DNA from: DQWO01 sp964478545
Lineage (GTDB): Bacteria; Desulfobacterota; Anaeroferrophillalia; Anaeroferrophillales; Anaeroferrophillaceae
Assembly (NCBI GenBank): GCA_964478545.1
Contig: CAYZIS010000001.1
Coordinates: 124,001-188,000, forward strand
Direction: 5' to 3'
DNA: 64,000 nucleotides
Part shown: positions 51,344-59,972 of the stretch, piece by piece
How the letters are laid out: each line of letters starts with the position of its first letter
Numbering within the stretch: the stretch's first letter is position 1
Made by a program: the position numbers and the translations under genes
The notes under the pieces: model-generated
What the model was told of the DNA's origin: nothing
Database searches by the model: none
Seen by the model: only the letters and a program-made list of their open reading frames with translations

Positions 51344-52111
51344 TTACTTTTTCAGCAGATTAAGATTAAACGCAGACGCCGGAATTGGTTTGAGAGAAGG
51401 GCTTGAAAAGTTAAGAACCGTGGTATTAGCGGACATCAACTCATCATGGATTACCATCTGCGAGATAAAGGGCTGTAATTTCCCTTTAGGGGAAGCAATA
51501 TGGTTCTTATATTCTATCCGGGCGGATTTAAGCAGTTTTGATCCCCGGGCGGTATAAAATTCCGCCTTGATGCCGACCAGCCGTTGTCTGCTGACCCAGT
51601 ATTTGATCAATTTATAGGTAGCCTTGCTGGTTTTGGCTTGCAAAGAAAAGACAAAACATGGTTCTCCGTCCAGCGGTTCTTGGTCCTGGTGAAGAACTGT
51701 ATAATTTTCCGCGTAGTTGGTAGAGGCGATATCGCCGTTGTTGGCCAACCCCAGCAGCTTCTGCCGTTTGGAAACCGGGATAGGTTTGCTTAAGCCGGGC
51801 TTGTAAAACCACATATTGCCGTTCAGCAGGATTAACATCTGTCCCCGCCGCCGTGCCGGCGACAGGGTTTCGGCAATGATGTTATAGCTCCGTGAACGTA
51901 CCAGGAGATGGCGATGACTGATTTTTTTACCTTCGTTTGCTTCTACTTCCAGGTTCCAGGTAACCCCGGAGATATTGCCCCGGGCCTGATCACATTGCTG
52001 TAAGATAGCTTTTGGCGAGAGAGCCGCCACGCTGCCTTGCCAAGCCAGCAACAGCAGTAGAACAACAATACCCGCTTGGCATATGAAAAAACGCTTGATT
52101 TTCTTCGTCAT
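51344..52111 (-). CDS. LolA-like periplasmic (outer-membrane lipoprotein-sorting family) protein
   Basis: A 255-residue exported protein with a signal peptide (IVVLLLLLAWQGSVAALS) and a LolA/LolB-like half-barrel sequence. The pattern includes VTWNLEVEANEGK, HRHLLVRSRSYNIIAETLSP, RRGQMLILLNGNMWFYKPGL, EPCFVFSLQAK and YWVSRQRLVGIKAEFYTARG. Family members carry hydrophobic cargo across the periplasm and often accompany FtsX-type permeases. AAGGTG precedes the ATG. This Shine-Dalgarno lies in the duplicated target site of a family A MITE inserted directly upstream, between this gene and the permease. Confidence 0.82.
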   Translation of the reverse strand: MTKKIKRFFICQAGIVVLLLLLAWQGSVAALSPKAILQQCDQARGNISGVTWNLEVEANEGKKISHRHLLVRSRSYNIIAETLSPARRRGQMLILLNGNMWFYKPGLSKPIPVSKRQKLLGLANNGDIASTNYAENYTVLHQDQEPLDGEPCFVFSLQAKTSKATYKLIKYWVSRQRLVGIKAEFYTARGSKLLKSARIEYKNHIASPKGKLQPFISQMVIHDELMSANTTVLNFSSPSLKPIPASAFNLNLLKK

Positions 52112-52117
52112 TGCTAC

Positions 52118-52375
52118 ACCTTACTCAATTTTCCAAGTTGCTCTAAAAACAACTGAAATAAATTTCCACGGATGTTCCGGCATGGCTCTCGCTCATTCTC
52201 GCCGGCCGTCCATGGCCGGTTTCCGAGGCGTCCGCCGCGAATCACCATCCAGGTGATTCGTTCGGCGGCCAAAACCGCCGTGCCTGCCGGCAGGCTGGGC
52301 AGACACGGCTATGAGCCAAGCCCGAACATCCTGCAATGTATCCCTGGCAATGCAAGTCAGAAAGTTGAGACCTTA
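52118..52375 (+). mobile_element. MITE family A, full copy with target duplication (permease / LolA-like gap)
   Basis: The 246-bp element at 52124-52369 has ends CTCAATTTTCCAAG (slightly decayed) and GTCAGAAAGTTGAG. It is flanked by the 6-bp duplication ACCTTA at 52118-52123 and 52370-52375. The right duplication contains the permease stop codon; the left one contains the Shine-Dalgarno of the LolA-like gene. Removing the element and one duplication restores a 9-nt intergenic gap. The core includes inverted CCGTGCCTGCCGGCAGGC hairpins. Confidence 0.9.
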
Positions 52376-53623
52376 TATATGTCGCAAGGCATCAATAATC
52401 CTTAGGTGGGCGGCCCGGCGGGCAGGTAGTATCGACGCGATTGCCGTAAGTCCAATCATTGCCAGACAACTGACGATCATCAGCCAGGGGACCAGGTGGA
52501 TTTCCAACGGTACTTCCTTGGGGATGGTTGGCGGTGTCCAGCTGGGCTGCAGGATGGTGACCGCGGCCAAGCCCAGCACTGTAAGGACTAAGCCGCAGAG
52601 AGAGCCGGCGGTGGCTAAAAGGGTGCCTTCAAGTGAAAATATCCTGACCACCCCGGATCGCTTCAATCCTAAAGCCCGCAAGGTCCCAATTTCCCGGGTG
52701 CGTTCCAGCACCGTCATGCTGATGGTGTTGATCACGCTTAAAGCCACAATGGTCAGTACGATGATAAAGACAAAGGTGAAAATAACATTGAACATGTTGC
52801 GAATTTTCAAATAGGAAGGACGGAGCTGGTCCCAGGTGAAAATCTCGACGTTAAAGCCCCTGGTGGTTAATTGTTGTTCCAGGTGTTCTTTCATCGGGTA
52901 TGCCAGCTCGGCATTTTTCAACAGGAGGTTGAGGCGATCAGCTCCACTGGTATCATAGAGTTCCTGGGCAAAACGCAGCGGCATTGACACCAGGAGGTTG
53001 TCAAGTATTTCCAGGGGGGCGTCAATGGTCTGTACAATGTTGGCATCAAAGGCATTCATGAAGCCGTCGGCGGTGGTGGTCATGGCTACCACATTATCAC
53101 CGATCTTCAGGTTGAAGTTGCCGGCCAGACCTTTGGCAACCCCGACCTGGTAGATGGGCTCATTGCTGAGTTCATGACCGCGAAATAACCGTAATTTGCG
53201 GCTGAAGCCATGACCCAGATGGCGAATGGATCTCATATCGTCAGGGTTTCTGCCCTCGGCCATCATGATGGTGGATATTTTCCCATTGCTGATCAGGCCG
53301 GAAATATTCAGCTGGGGTGTGATGATCCGAATGCGGTGATCCCGGTGGCAGAAGGCGGAAATTTCCTTCAATTCCTTTTTATTGAGGAGGTAGTTTGCCG
53401 GATCAATCAGGCCCCCGGTATGGAACCCTTTTTTAAAGATGGAAAGATGGCCATTGCCGCGAGCGTAGACATAGCCATCTTCCAGGGCGTTAAAAATATA
53501 GTTGCTGAAACCGCCAAGGAGATTGATAGCCGCAAAACCAAAGGCGATTGCCCCCAGGGTAAAAAGTGATCGACGCTTATTTTTGAGCAGGTTGAGATAT
53601 GCGAGTTTTAACCAGGGAAACAT
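52373..53623 (-). CDS. FtsX-type ABC transporter permease (LolC/E/MacB family)
   Basis: A 416-residue inner-membrane permease with one N-terminal helix (SLFTLGAIAFGFAAINLLGG), a large periplasmic domain (about 45-280) and three C-terminal helices. The cytoplasmic turn SMTVLERTREIGTLRALGLK is the hallmark of the FtsX fold. This class extracts hydrophobic molecules or lipoproteins from the outer leaflet rather than importing solutes. A single permease suggests a homodimer with the LolD-like ATPase encoded 29 nt upstream. The cargo is not known; the LolA-like partner and the isoprenoid enzyme next door suggest a lipid or lipid-linked molecule. Confidence 0.88.
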   Translation of the reverse strand: MFPWLKLAYLNLLKNKRRSLFTLGAIAFGFAAINLLGGFSNYIFNALEDGYVYARGNGHLSIFKKGFHTGGLIDPANYLLNKKELKEISAFCHRDHRIRIITPQLNISGLISNGKISTIMMAEGRNPDDMRSIRHLGHGFSRKLRLFRGHELSNEPIYQVGVAKGLAGNFNLKIGDNVVAMTTTADGFMNAFDANIVQTIDAPLEILDNLLVSMPLRFAQELYDTSGADRLNLLLKNAELAYPMKEHLEQQLTTRGFNVEIFTWDQLRPSYLKIRNMFNVIFTFVFIIVLTIVALSVINTISMTVLERTREIGTLRALGLKRSGVVRIFSLEGTLLATAGSLCGLVLTVLGLAAVTILQPSWTPPTIPKEVPLEIHLVPWLMIVSCLAMIGLTAIASILPARRAAHLRIIDALRHI

Positions 53624-53652
53624 AATTTCAATCTATGTGTAGGGTTTGATAA

Positions 53653-54354
53653 CTATACATCAATGATATCTTCAATGATACGTCCGTCATGAAGCTGAAT
53701 GCGTCTTGTAACCCGATGTAAAAGGTCATGGTCATGGGTGGAAAAAATGAAGGTGGTGCCCATGGACAGGTTTAATTGGTGCATGAGGGTGATGATGCGG
53801 GCAGCATTTTCAGAGTCAAGGTTGGCCGTCGGTTCGTCGGCAATCACCAGTGGTGGACGGGTTACCAGGGCCCTGGCAATGGCCACCCGCTGCTGCTGGC
53901 CGCCGGAAAGTTTATCCGGCAGGCGTTCTGCTTGTGAATCCAGCCCGACGGCCGCCAGCATTTCCATGGCATTTTTACGACAGGTTGTTTCATCTTCCCC
54001 CCGTAAGATCAAGGGGAGCATAACATTTTCCAGGGAACTGAACACAGGGATAAGGTTGAAGTCCTGGAAGATGAAGCCAACGGAACGATTTCGATGTTCT
54101 GATTGTTGATCATCGGACATGCGTGCGATATTCTGACCATTAAGAAATACTTTTCCCGTGGTTGGTTGATCCAGGGCGCCGATCAGGTTGCAGAGGGTCG
54201 ATTTTCCGGAACCTGACGGGCCCCAGATGGCAACGAACTCTGCCCGTTTGATGGTCAGATTAATATCCTCAAGGGCGGTGAGGGTGGTTTCCCCCAAAGA
54301 GTAGAGGCGCTGGATATTTTCGAGGATGACTAAAGGCATGGTATCATCAGCCAT
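53653..54354 (-). CDS. LolD-like ABC transporter ATP-binding protein
   Basis: A 233-residue ATPase with Walker A WGPSGSGKSTLCNLIG, Q-loop region GFIFQDFNLIPVFSSLENV, signature LSGGQQQRVAIARALV, Walker B LVIADEPTANLDS and the H-loop FIFSTHDHDLL. The size and the LENVMLPLIL stretch match the LolD/MacB/FtsE group that powers FtsX-type permeases. It begins 8 nt after the stop of the prenyl reductase/synthase gene and is followed by its permease, so all are likely expressed together. Confidence 0.93.
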   Translation of the reverse strand: MADDTMPLVILENIQRLYSLGETTLTALEDINLTIKRAEFVAIWGPSGSGKSTLCNLIGALDQPTTGKVFLNGQNIARMSDDQQSEHRNRSVGFIFQDFNLIPVFSSLENVMLPLILRGEDETTCRKNAMEMLAAVGLDSQAERLPDKLSGGQQQRVAIARALVTRPPLVIADEPTANLDSENAARIITLMHQLNLSMGTTFIFSTHDHDLLHRVTRRIQLHDGRIIEDIIDV

Positions 54355-54362
54355 TTAAAGTT

Positions 54363-56561
54363 CTATGGTGCCAGCATGCACCAGTAATCGAGAATCTCGA
54401 CAATTTCCATGAATTGGTCTCTGGCGGGGACCGCGGGCAACTTCTCAAGGATATTTTTTGCTCGTTCAATGTAGGCATGTCCCAACTGCTGGGCATATTC
54501 CAAAGCCCCGCATTTTCGATAAATGTTGATTACTGTTGCTGCCTGTTTTGGCGTGATGGAGCTGCTGCCGATTACCTCCAGCAGCCATGCTGATTCCTTT
54601 TTGTCCGCCTTTTTTAAGGCCCAGATCAGCATCGGGGTCGCTTTTCCCTCTCTAATGTCGTTCATGATCGACTTATTGGCCTTTTTCCCTCCCAGGAGGT
54701 CGAGAGCATCATCGATGATCTGAAAGGCAATCCCGAGATTTACGCCAAATTTTCCCATTAAATCAACCTGTTCCGAGGATGCATTGGCTACCACCGCCCC
54801 TCCCTTGACCGCCCCTTCTATCAGCGCCCCCGTTTTTTGCTCAATCATTTTAAGGTATTTATTGATGCTGTTGTATTGATGCATTGTTGCCATGGTAATA
54901 TCAAGGGCCTGTCCCAGACAGCATTTTTCCCCCGTTTGACCGATAATATCCAATAAATCCAGCAGCTGTGTTTTAGAGATGGATCTTTCCCTGGAAAATT
55001 CCGCCACCAGTGAATAGCCCCTGGCAAGCATCAGGTCGCCGACGATAATGGCATTGGCCAAGCCATATTTTTTATGCAGAGTGGGTTTCCCCCTTCGGGT
55101 GCTGGACTTGTCCATGATGTCGTCATGGATAAGTGAGGCGGTATGAAATATTTCGTAGACCAGGGAAAAATTTGTCGCGTCAGACAGGTTTCCGTCGAAA
55201 AGCTCAGCGGCCAGAATGCACAGGCAGGCCCGTAGACGTTTTGCTTTTTTATTGCAGAGAATCTGATTGGCATATTTATGGATGGGAACATTCTGATCAA
55301 AAATTTTGCTGATTTTATCATTGAATATAGGCTTGTAGATCTCAGCTTTTTCCGCCAGTCCGGCATAGATCAGTTCAATCATCTTCTTTTCCAGCAGATC
55401 ATAGGCTTTTTTATGTGATTGGCCGGAATTCATGATGATCCGCAGGGCATTTTGTATGTCTCTGTCTGTCTGTCCTTTGATAATAATGGGCTCGATAACT
55501 TTGTGGTTCCAGAAAATTTTTTGTAACTTACCGTCCCATTTTTTTTCATTATTATGAAAGAATCTCTTGATGGCATTGCCACCCTGCCGGAGGTATTTCT
55601 GGTCGCCGGTTTGTAAAAAAAGTGTGCAGTATGGTGAGGCAATCAGGGCTGATTTCCTGGCGTGGTAGATGCCACCGCCATGGATGATATTGGCCAGACC
55701 GGCGGTATCACCGAGAATCATGGTCGAGGTTCCATGCAAGGCAGCCGGCATGGTCATCGGGATGATTCCGCCGGCTTTATGGATTATGGTATGTCCCTGT
55801 AGTTTTACCGACGCAATCGGATGATGGGTGATGAACTCATCCAGTAATTTCCTAAGATTGATGCCGCCCATTTTAATGCTTCTTAATGTCCCGCCAATGC
55901 CAACCGAAACAATGTTTTTATGGGGAAATATCCAGGCGTAGCCTTCGGGAAGCTCTTTCAGGTAATAGATTTCAATAAACTTTACCAAAGATTCTGGTAT
56001 GGATTCCAACTTCAGCCAGTAATGACGGGTTACGGCTAATTCTTGTTCATCTCTCTTGATTCTCTGTTTTCCGGTAAGTTTCATTGCGGATGCCCCGCCG
56101 GCATTGATGACCAGCCTTGCGGTTAAGGGTTTTTCCTCCCGGTTGGTGTACACGTACATTGTTTCTTCCGCATGGCGGATACGTATGACCTTGGTTTGGG
56201 CGCGGAAGTCAGCCCCGACTTCCCGCGCTCTTTCCTGGAGATAGTGGTCATAGATGCTCCTGCGTATAGTAACCGAACACATTCCTGCATCGGTGATATC
56301 AATTTCTAAAAGACTGTTTTCAGGAGATATAAGCCTGACGTTAGGGATCTTGCGTTCAATAACCGCTGCGGGCGGTGGCCCGAACTCGGCAGTTTCCTGA
56401 ACCTGAAGTCCGCCGCCGCATGGTTTTTCCCGGTTAAGTAGATCTTTTTCCAGCACAATTACCTCGAAACCGGTTTTTGCCAGCCGATAGGCGATTTCAG
56501 ACCCGGCCGGACCAGCGCCGATGACAATGACATCGTAAACTTTTCCAATGCTTTTGCTCAA
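54363..56561 (-). CDS. Fusion of geranylgeranyl-reductase-like flavoprotein and polyprenyl diphosphate synthase
   Basis: Translation is set at TTG with AAGGAG eight bases upstream; no ATG precedes the FAD motif (732 residues). Numbering below counts from a TTG six codons earlier. The N-terminal 380 residues are a geranylgeranyl-reductase-family flavoprotein: VIVIGAGPAGSEIAYRLAK, KPCGGGLQ, and MILGDTAGLANIIHGGGIYH near 287-306. From about 400 the protein is an all-trans polyprenyl synthase: KRLRACLCILAAELF, first Asp-rich motif LIHDDIMDKSSTRRGKPT (D486, D487, D490) and second FQIIDDALDLLG (D623, D624, D627). Small residues Ala and Ser at positions -5 and -4 of the first motif hint at a product longer than C20. 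Both halves look complete. It heads an operon with an ABC exporter, so a saturated isoprenoid for the envelope is a fair inference. Confidence 0.85.
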   Translation of the reverse strand: MSKSIGKVYDVIVIGAGPAGSEIAYRLAKTGFEVIVLEKDLLNREKPCGGGLQVQETAEFGPPPAAVIERKIPNVRLISPENSLLEIDITDAGMCSVTIRRSIYDHYLQERAREVGADFRAQTKVIRIRHAEETMYVYTNREEKPLTARLVINAGGASAMKLTGKQRIKRDEQELAVTRHYWLKLESIPESLVKFIEIYYLKELPEGYAWIFPHKNIVSVGIGGTLRSIKMGGINLRKLLDEFITHHPIASVKLQGHTIIHKAGGIIPMTMPAALHGTSTMILGDTAGLANIIHGGGIYHARKSALIASPYCTLFLQTGDQKYLRQGGNAIKRFFHNNEKKWDGKLQKIFWNHKVIEPIIIKGQTDRDIQNALRIIMNSGQSHKKAYDLLEKKMIELIYAGLAEKAEIYKPIFNDKISKIFDQNVPIHKYANQILCNKKAKRLRACLCILAAELFDGNLSDATNFSLVYEIFHTASLIHDDIMDKSSTRRGKPTLHKKYGLANAIIVGDLMLARGYSLVAEFSRERSISKTQLLDLLDIIGQTGEKCCLGQALDITMATMHQYNSINKYLKMIEQKTGALIEGAVKGGAVVANASSEQVDLMGKFGVNLGIAFQIIDDALDLLGGKKANKSIMNDIREGKATPMLIWALKKADKKESAWLLEVIGSSSITPKQAATVINIYRKCGALEYAQQLGHAYIERAKNILEKLPAVPARDQFMEIVEILDYWCMLAP

Positions 56562-56711
56562 AAGGTCTACTCCTTCCAACTATACAAATCACTGCTCATT
56601 ATATAACATTTTTCTGCATAAAGAGCACGAATCAATTGACCATTTTTAAGGATATTTTAAGAGACGTTGAGGCGTGAGGTTGGTAGGTATGATTTTGTTT
56701 GGCTCAATAAA

Positions 56712-56747
56712 AATGCGCCCCCGGGAAAAACATTACGGAGGCGCATT
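56712..56747 (-). terminator. Terminator-like hairpin (minus strand)
   Basis: AATGCGCC pairs with GGCGCATT, extended by CCG/CGG with one mismatch, and on the minus strand is followed by TTTATTG. It lies directly after the stop codon of a short reading frame at 56751-56882. Confidence 0.6.
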
Positions 56748-56750
56748 CTG

Positions 56751-56970
56751 CTAAAAATGATGAGTTGGGGAAATAGTGTTTATTTTTACCCATGGAGTGC
56801 AGTCCCAGATATCATCCTGCAGAGTTGCCTTGTCCTGGATGCTGAGTATCCTGCCCCGAGTTCCTTCGATAATTTGGCTCATGCATTCGTCAGCAACAAT
56901 ACCGCCGATGGAATAGAGTGGATCTTCTTCCGGGGTGTCAGCCCCCAGATCTGTACAAAATGATAAAAGA
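56751..56970 (-). pseudogene. Short gene remnant flanked by two terminators
   Basis: On the minus strand the frame is open from just after the upstream terminator to a TAG at 56751-56753. Protein-like sequence appears before the only ATG (GADTPEEDPLYSIGGIVADE), while ATG to stop encodes 43 residues (MSQIIEGTRGRILSIQDK... ending ISPTHHF) with no Shine-Dalgarno. The terminator right behind the stop suggests this is the tail of a once longer gene, now lacking its 5' part. I do not recognise the family. The rest of the 56562-57036 spacer is otherwise empty. Confidence 0.35.
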
Positions 56971-57006
56971 AGCGGGCCTTTTCCTTATAAGAGGAAAAGG
57001 CCCGCT
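56965..57006 (-). terminator. Strong terminator after the large exported protein
   Basis: AGCGGGCCTTTTCCT and AGGAAAAGGCCCGCT form a perfect 15-bp stem with a small loop. On the minus strand it is followed by TCTTTTATC. It closes the 962-residue gene. Confidence 0.88.
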
Positions 57007-57036
57007 CGTCACATGTTTTATCTCTTTCTATTTCGT

Positions 57037-59925
57037 TTACTGAACGCGAACTCCACTTACGCCCGCCTGGTCGACAATTACCGTGCCGTTACATTCACAA
57101 TGATAGGAGCCGGAAAAGCTGTCAGCGGTCAACTGGTTAATGGTATAGATATAATGATACCCGCTTACGGTAAAATCCAGTTTGTAGGCGGATTCCGTCG
57201 CGCTATAGCTGATACTTGGGTTATAGTTCCTCCACTGGGCGTTAATTATCCCGCTGTTTTCTTGAACCTGCAACAAAGCAGGGTGTACCCGGTTTTCACC
57301 ATAGTATTCTGATGTTACCCGCCAGTTACCGCTCAGGCTGTTGATTTTCAGCCAGAGTAACTCCACCAACCCCCGATTAAAGTCAAACGGAACACCAGGA
57401 ATCCCATCGGCAATATAGGTTGCCACATAGAGATTTCCGGTAAGATACTTGAAATCAGCGGCACAGTTGTAGGGGGTGTCATTGGGTGGATGAATGGCAA
57501 TAGTATTGCCAAACATGAAGCTGTCGTCCCCTGTGCTGGCAGCAAAAGGCCCTGGACAGTTGCTGCAACCCAGTTGCTGGAAATTGACGATTCCCATGCC
57601 AACTTTCATCGATGGTGATGAAGCAAAGGAATAATACATATCCTGCCAGCTAAAGGGAGATGTATAGGGAAAGGGAACCATATCACCGGAAGGGGTTAAC
57701 GCATAGATGGTGCCTGCAGATAAAGGATCATGGATCAACAGTACATAAAGGTGACCTGGTTGTTCGGTAAAGGCATTGCCCCAGAGTTGATAATTCCGGT
57801 CGGCGGTAAAGCTGTTCTCTTCTTTCAGAATAAACGTTCCTATGGCTTTGCCACTCAGATTTATCGAGCAAAGAATGCCCGTACCTTCACCTTCGGCAAT
57901 TTGGGCTTTGAAAGTCAAGTTCAAAGTATCAGCGAAATTTCCCAAATGGGTTGGACTGAAAACTACTGAAAAAGTTAAACTGCCACCGGCAGGGATCTCA
58001 TCTCCAGGTGCAATCCCATTGATACTGAATTCCTCGGTAGAAACATTGAAATCTTCTACTGCCATGATGTTGGCAGAAGTATTCTTGATAGCAATCTTCC
58101 GAGCAATGCTGGTGTCGGTCTCAAGGGTGGGGAATCCAAGATTCAGGGGTGAAAATGTGGCATTGGAACCCGTATCCGAAAGAATGATTTGGGTGGCCAC
58201 ATGGCCATTATCATATACTTGCAGTTCTGCAAGATCGAATCTCTGTCCATAAATATCAGAATGGGTGTTAATAAAATTACGGGCATCCTTCCAGACCATG
58301 AAAAACTGGTGGGTGCCCCGGTTGTATGCCGTTTGCGGGCCGTACTGGTTGGCCGTGGTGACATTTATGGCGTAATTATTGCCCCGTAGGCTGCCTTCGC
58401 AGTCAACGAACTGGCCATAGATATCAAGATTTTCCTGGGATATCTGGGAATTCCGTCCATCTTGCCAGGTGACCAGGAACAGCTGGTTGGTCAGATCAAC
58501 CGCCACGTTTGGCCGGGTCTGGTGGGCATTGGCAATGTTGTCATCCTGGACACCATCACCATCCATATCCATAAAACTGAGCAGCCGGTTGACACCATAC
58601 AGGCCGCCGCCGGAAAAGAGCAGCTGTCCGTAGACTTTGCTGAAACCATTGTCCTGCTGTTCTTCCCAGGCCACCAGGAATTTGCGATGGATGGGTTCAA
58701 AGGCCGCCGAGGGGTAATGTCCGGCAATCCCGTCAGCATCAAGCCGTCTGGAATGGACTACGGTCTGGTAGATATGCTTGTCAAACAAAGTGTAAATATG
58801 AACCTGGCTATCGTCATCGCCCTCCCAGGTTCCCAGTTCCAGCTCGGATAAGAAATAATCATCGGCGCTTGGTCCTTCAATCTGAACTTCCGTTACCGTT
58901 TCATATGTGGGGTTGCCTTCCTCATCCTCACCAGTCTTTCTGGTTATTTCATGATCATGTTCTTCAAAAGTGCAGGTTAAGGTTGCCTTGCCACGGGTTC
59001 CTTCCCAGGCTATAAGCGTCTCGGCAGTCAGCTCGTCGCAGGCTACGGTGACATTATTGACGCCGGTAAAGTACTCATAGGTATAGGCATCTTCGTCCTT
59101 GGTTGTAAGGTGAGTGATCTGCCTGATGCTGGTGCTGGAAGATGCCCCGCCGTTACGGATAATTTCGGTTTGGCTGGTTGTCGGTTCCCATCCCTGGATT
59201 GTCGCGTAGCCGATTGATTCCGTGTCGCCGAAACGCCAGGTCACGCGAGCGGCAGAGACGCCGAAAGCGTATTCTTCAATCCGCTGCAGGGCGTTCCGGC
59301 TTTCCACCCAGACCAGCCAGAACAGGTCCCGGGCGGTATCGTAAGCTGCTTTGGGCAGCTTGCGGGAGATGAGCCCGTCTCCGCCGATGGAGTTATAGGT
59401 AGCCGCTGTCTCCCCGGCCAGCTGATAGCCGCTGCCATCCGCTGCCAGAAGAGAAACATCAATGGTCGAATAATAGAGAAAGCCGCTGGCGGTCGTTCCC
59501 CTGGTATCTTGCCAAGCCACCAGTACCGTGCCCGCCGGCCGGTAGGCCAGGGTCGGCATGGTCTGGTTACCAAATTGATTGCAGATGATAAACTCGTTAC
59601 CGCAATAGTCACCATTTTTGTCGATGAAGCGACCGTAAATATCGGCGCCGGAGGTGTTCCAGTTCCGCCAGTCTTCCCAGACCACCAGCCACTTGTTTTT
59701 ATTTGACAAGGCGACAATCGTCGGATTCTGTTGATCTTCGCCCTGTAATTCAACTGAATAAGACTCATCGACTATGGATATGGGCAGATCTTTCCCCGGA
59801 TTGGCGGCCTGTGTCGGCCTGCTGTTTACCCATAGCAGCCCGGTCAGCACCAGTAGGATGATCAGCATCTTAAGCGGCCGATCATCGGATGATTGTTTTA
59901 TGATTTTACGTGCAGATATAGACAT
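57037..59925 (-). CDS. Large exported protein with repeated WxD-type motifs and HYDIN/ASPM-like domain
   Basis: A 962-residue protein with AAGGAG before the ATG and a signal peptide ending RPTQA. The N-terminal 550 residues repeat a unit around LVVWEDWRNWN-DIYGRFID, LVAWQDTRG, FLVAWEEQQD, FLVTWQDGRN-DIYGQFVD and FMVWKDARNF-DIYGQRFD, suggesting a beta-propeller. About 590-690 is an ASPM/SPD-2/HYDIN-like Ig domain (IAIKNTSANIMAVEDFNVST, SLTFSVVFSPTHLGNFADTL). The C-terminal third (GHLYVLLIHDPLSAGTIYAL...) may be a distant version of the domain shared by the exported proteins at 38-50 kb. It follows a CsgG-like lipoprotein gene by 47 nt. Its function is unknown. Confidence 0.75.
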   Translation of the reverse strand: MSISARKIIKQSSDDRPLKMLIILLVLTGLLWVNSRPTQAANPGKDLPISIVDESYSVELQGEDQQNPTIVALSNKNKWLVVWEDWRNWNTSGADIYGRFIDKNGDYCGNEFIICNQFGNQTMPTLAYRPAGTVLVAWQDTRGTTASGFLYYSTIDVSLLAADGSGYQLAGETAATYNSIGGDGLISRKLPKAAYDTARDLFWLVWVESRNALQRIEEYAFGVSAARVTWRFGDTESIGYATIQGWEPTTSQTEIIRNGGASSSTSIRQITHLTTKDEDAYTYEYFTGVNNVTVACDELTAETLIAWEGTRGKATLTCTFEEHDHEITRKTGEDEEGNPTYETVTEVQIEGPSADDYFLSELELGTWEGDDDSQVHIYTLFDKHIYQTVVHSRRLDADGIAGHYPSAAFEPIHRKFLVAWEEQQDNGFSKVYGQLLFSGGGLYGVNRLLSFMDMDGDGVQDDNIANAHQTRPNVAVDLTNQLFLVTWQDGRNSQISQENLDIYGQFVDCEGSLRGNNYAINVTTANQYGPQTAYNRGTHQFFMVWKDARNFINTHSDIYGQRFDLAELQVYDNGHVATQIILSDTGSNATFSPLNLGFPTLETDTSIARKIAIKNTSANIMAVEDFNVSTEEFSINGIAPGDEIPAGGSLTFSVVFSPTHLGNFADTLNLTFKAQIAEGEGTGILCSINLSGKAIGTFILKEENSFTADRNYQLWGNAFTEQPGHLYVLLIHDPLSAGTIYALTPSGDMVPFPYTSPFSWQDMYYSFASSPSMKVGMGIVNFQQLGCSNCPGPFAASTGDDSFMFGNTIAIHPPNDTPYNCAADFKYLTGNLYVATYIADGIPGVPFDFNRGLVELLWLKINSLSGNWRVTSEYYGENRVHPALLQVQENSGIINAQWRNYNPSISYSATESAYKLDFTVSGYHYIYTINQLTADSFSGSYHCECNGTVIVDQAGVSGVRVQ

Positions 59926-59972
59926 AGTTCACTCCTTCTACTTTTGGCCTTCAGCGCCTTTAGCCTTAGCAT

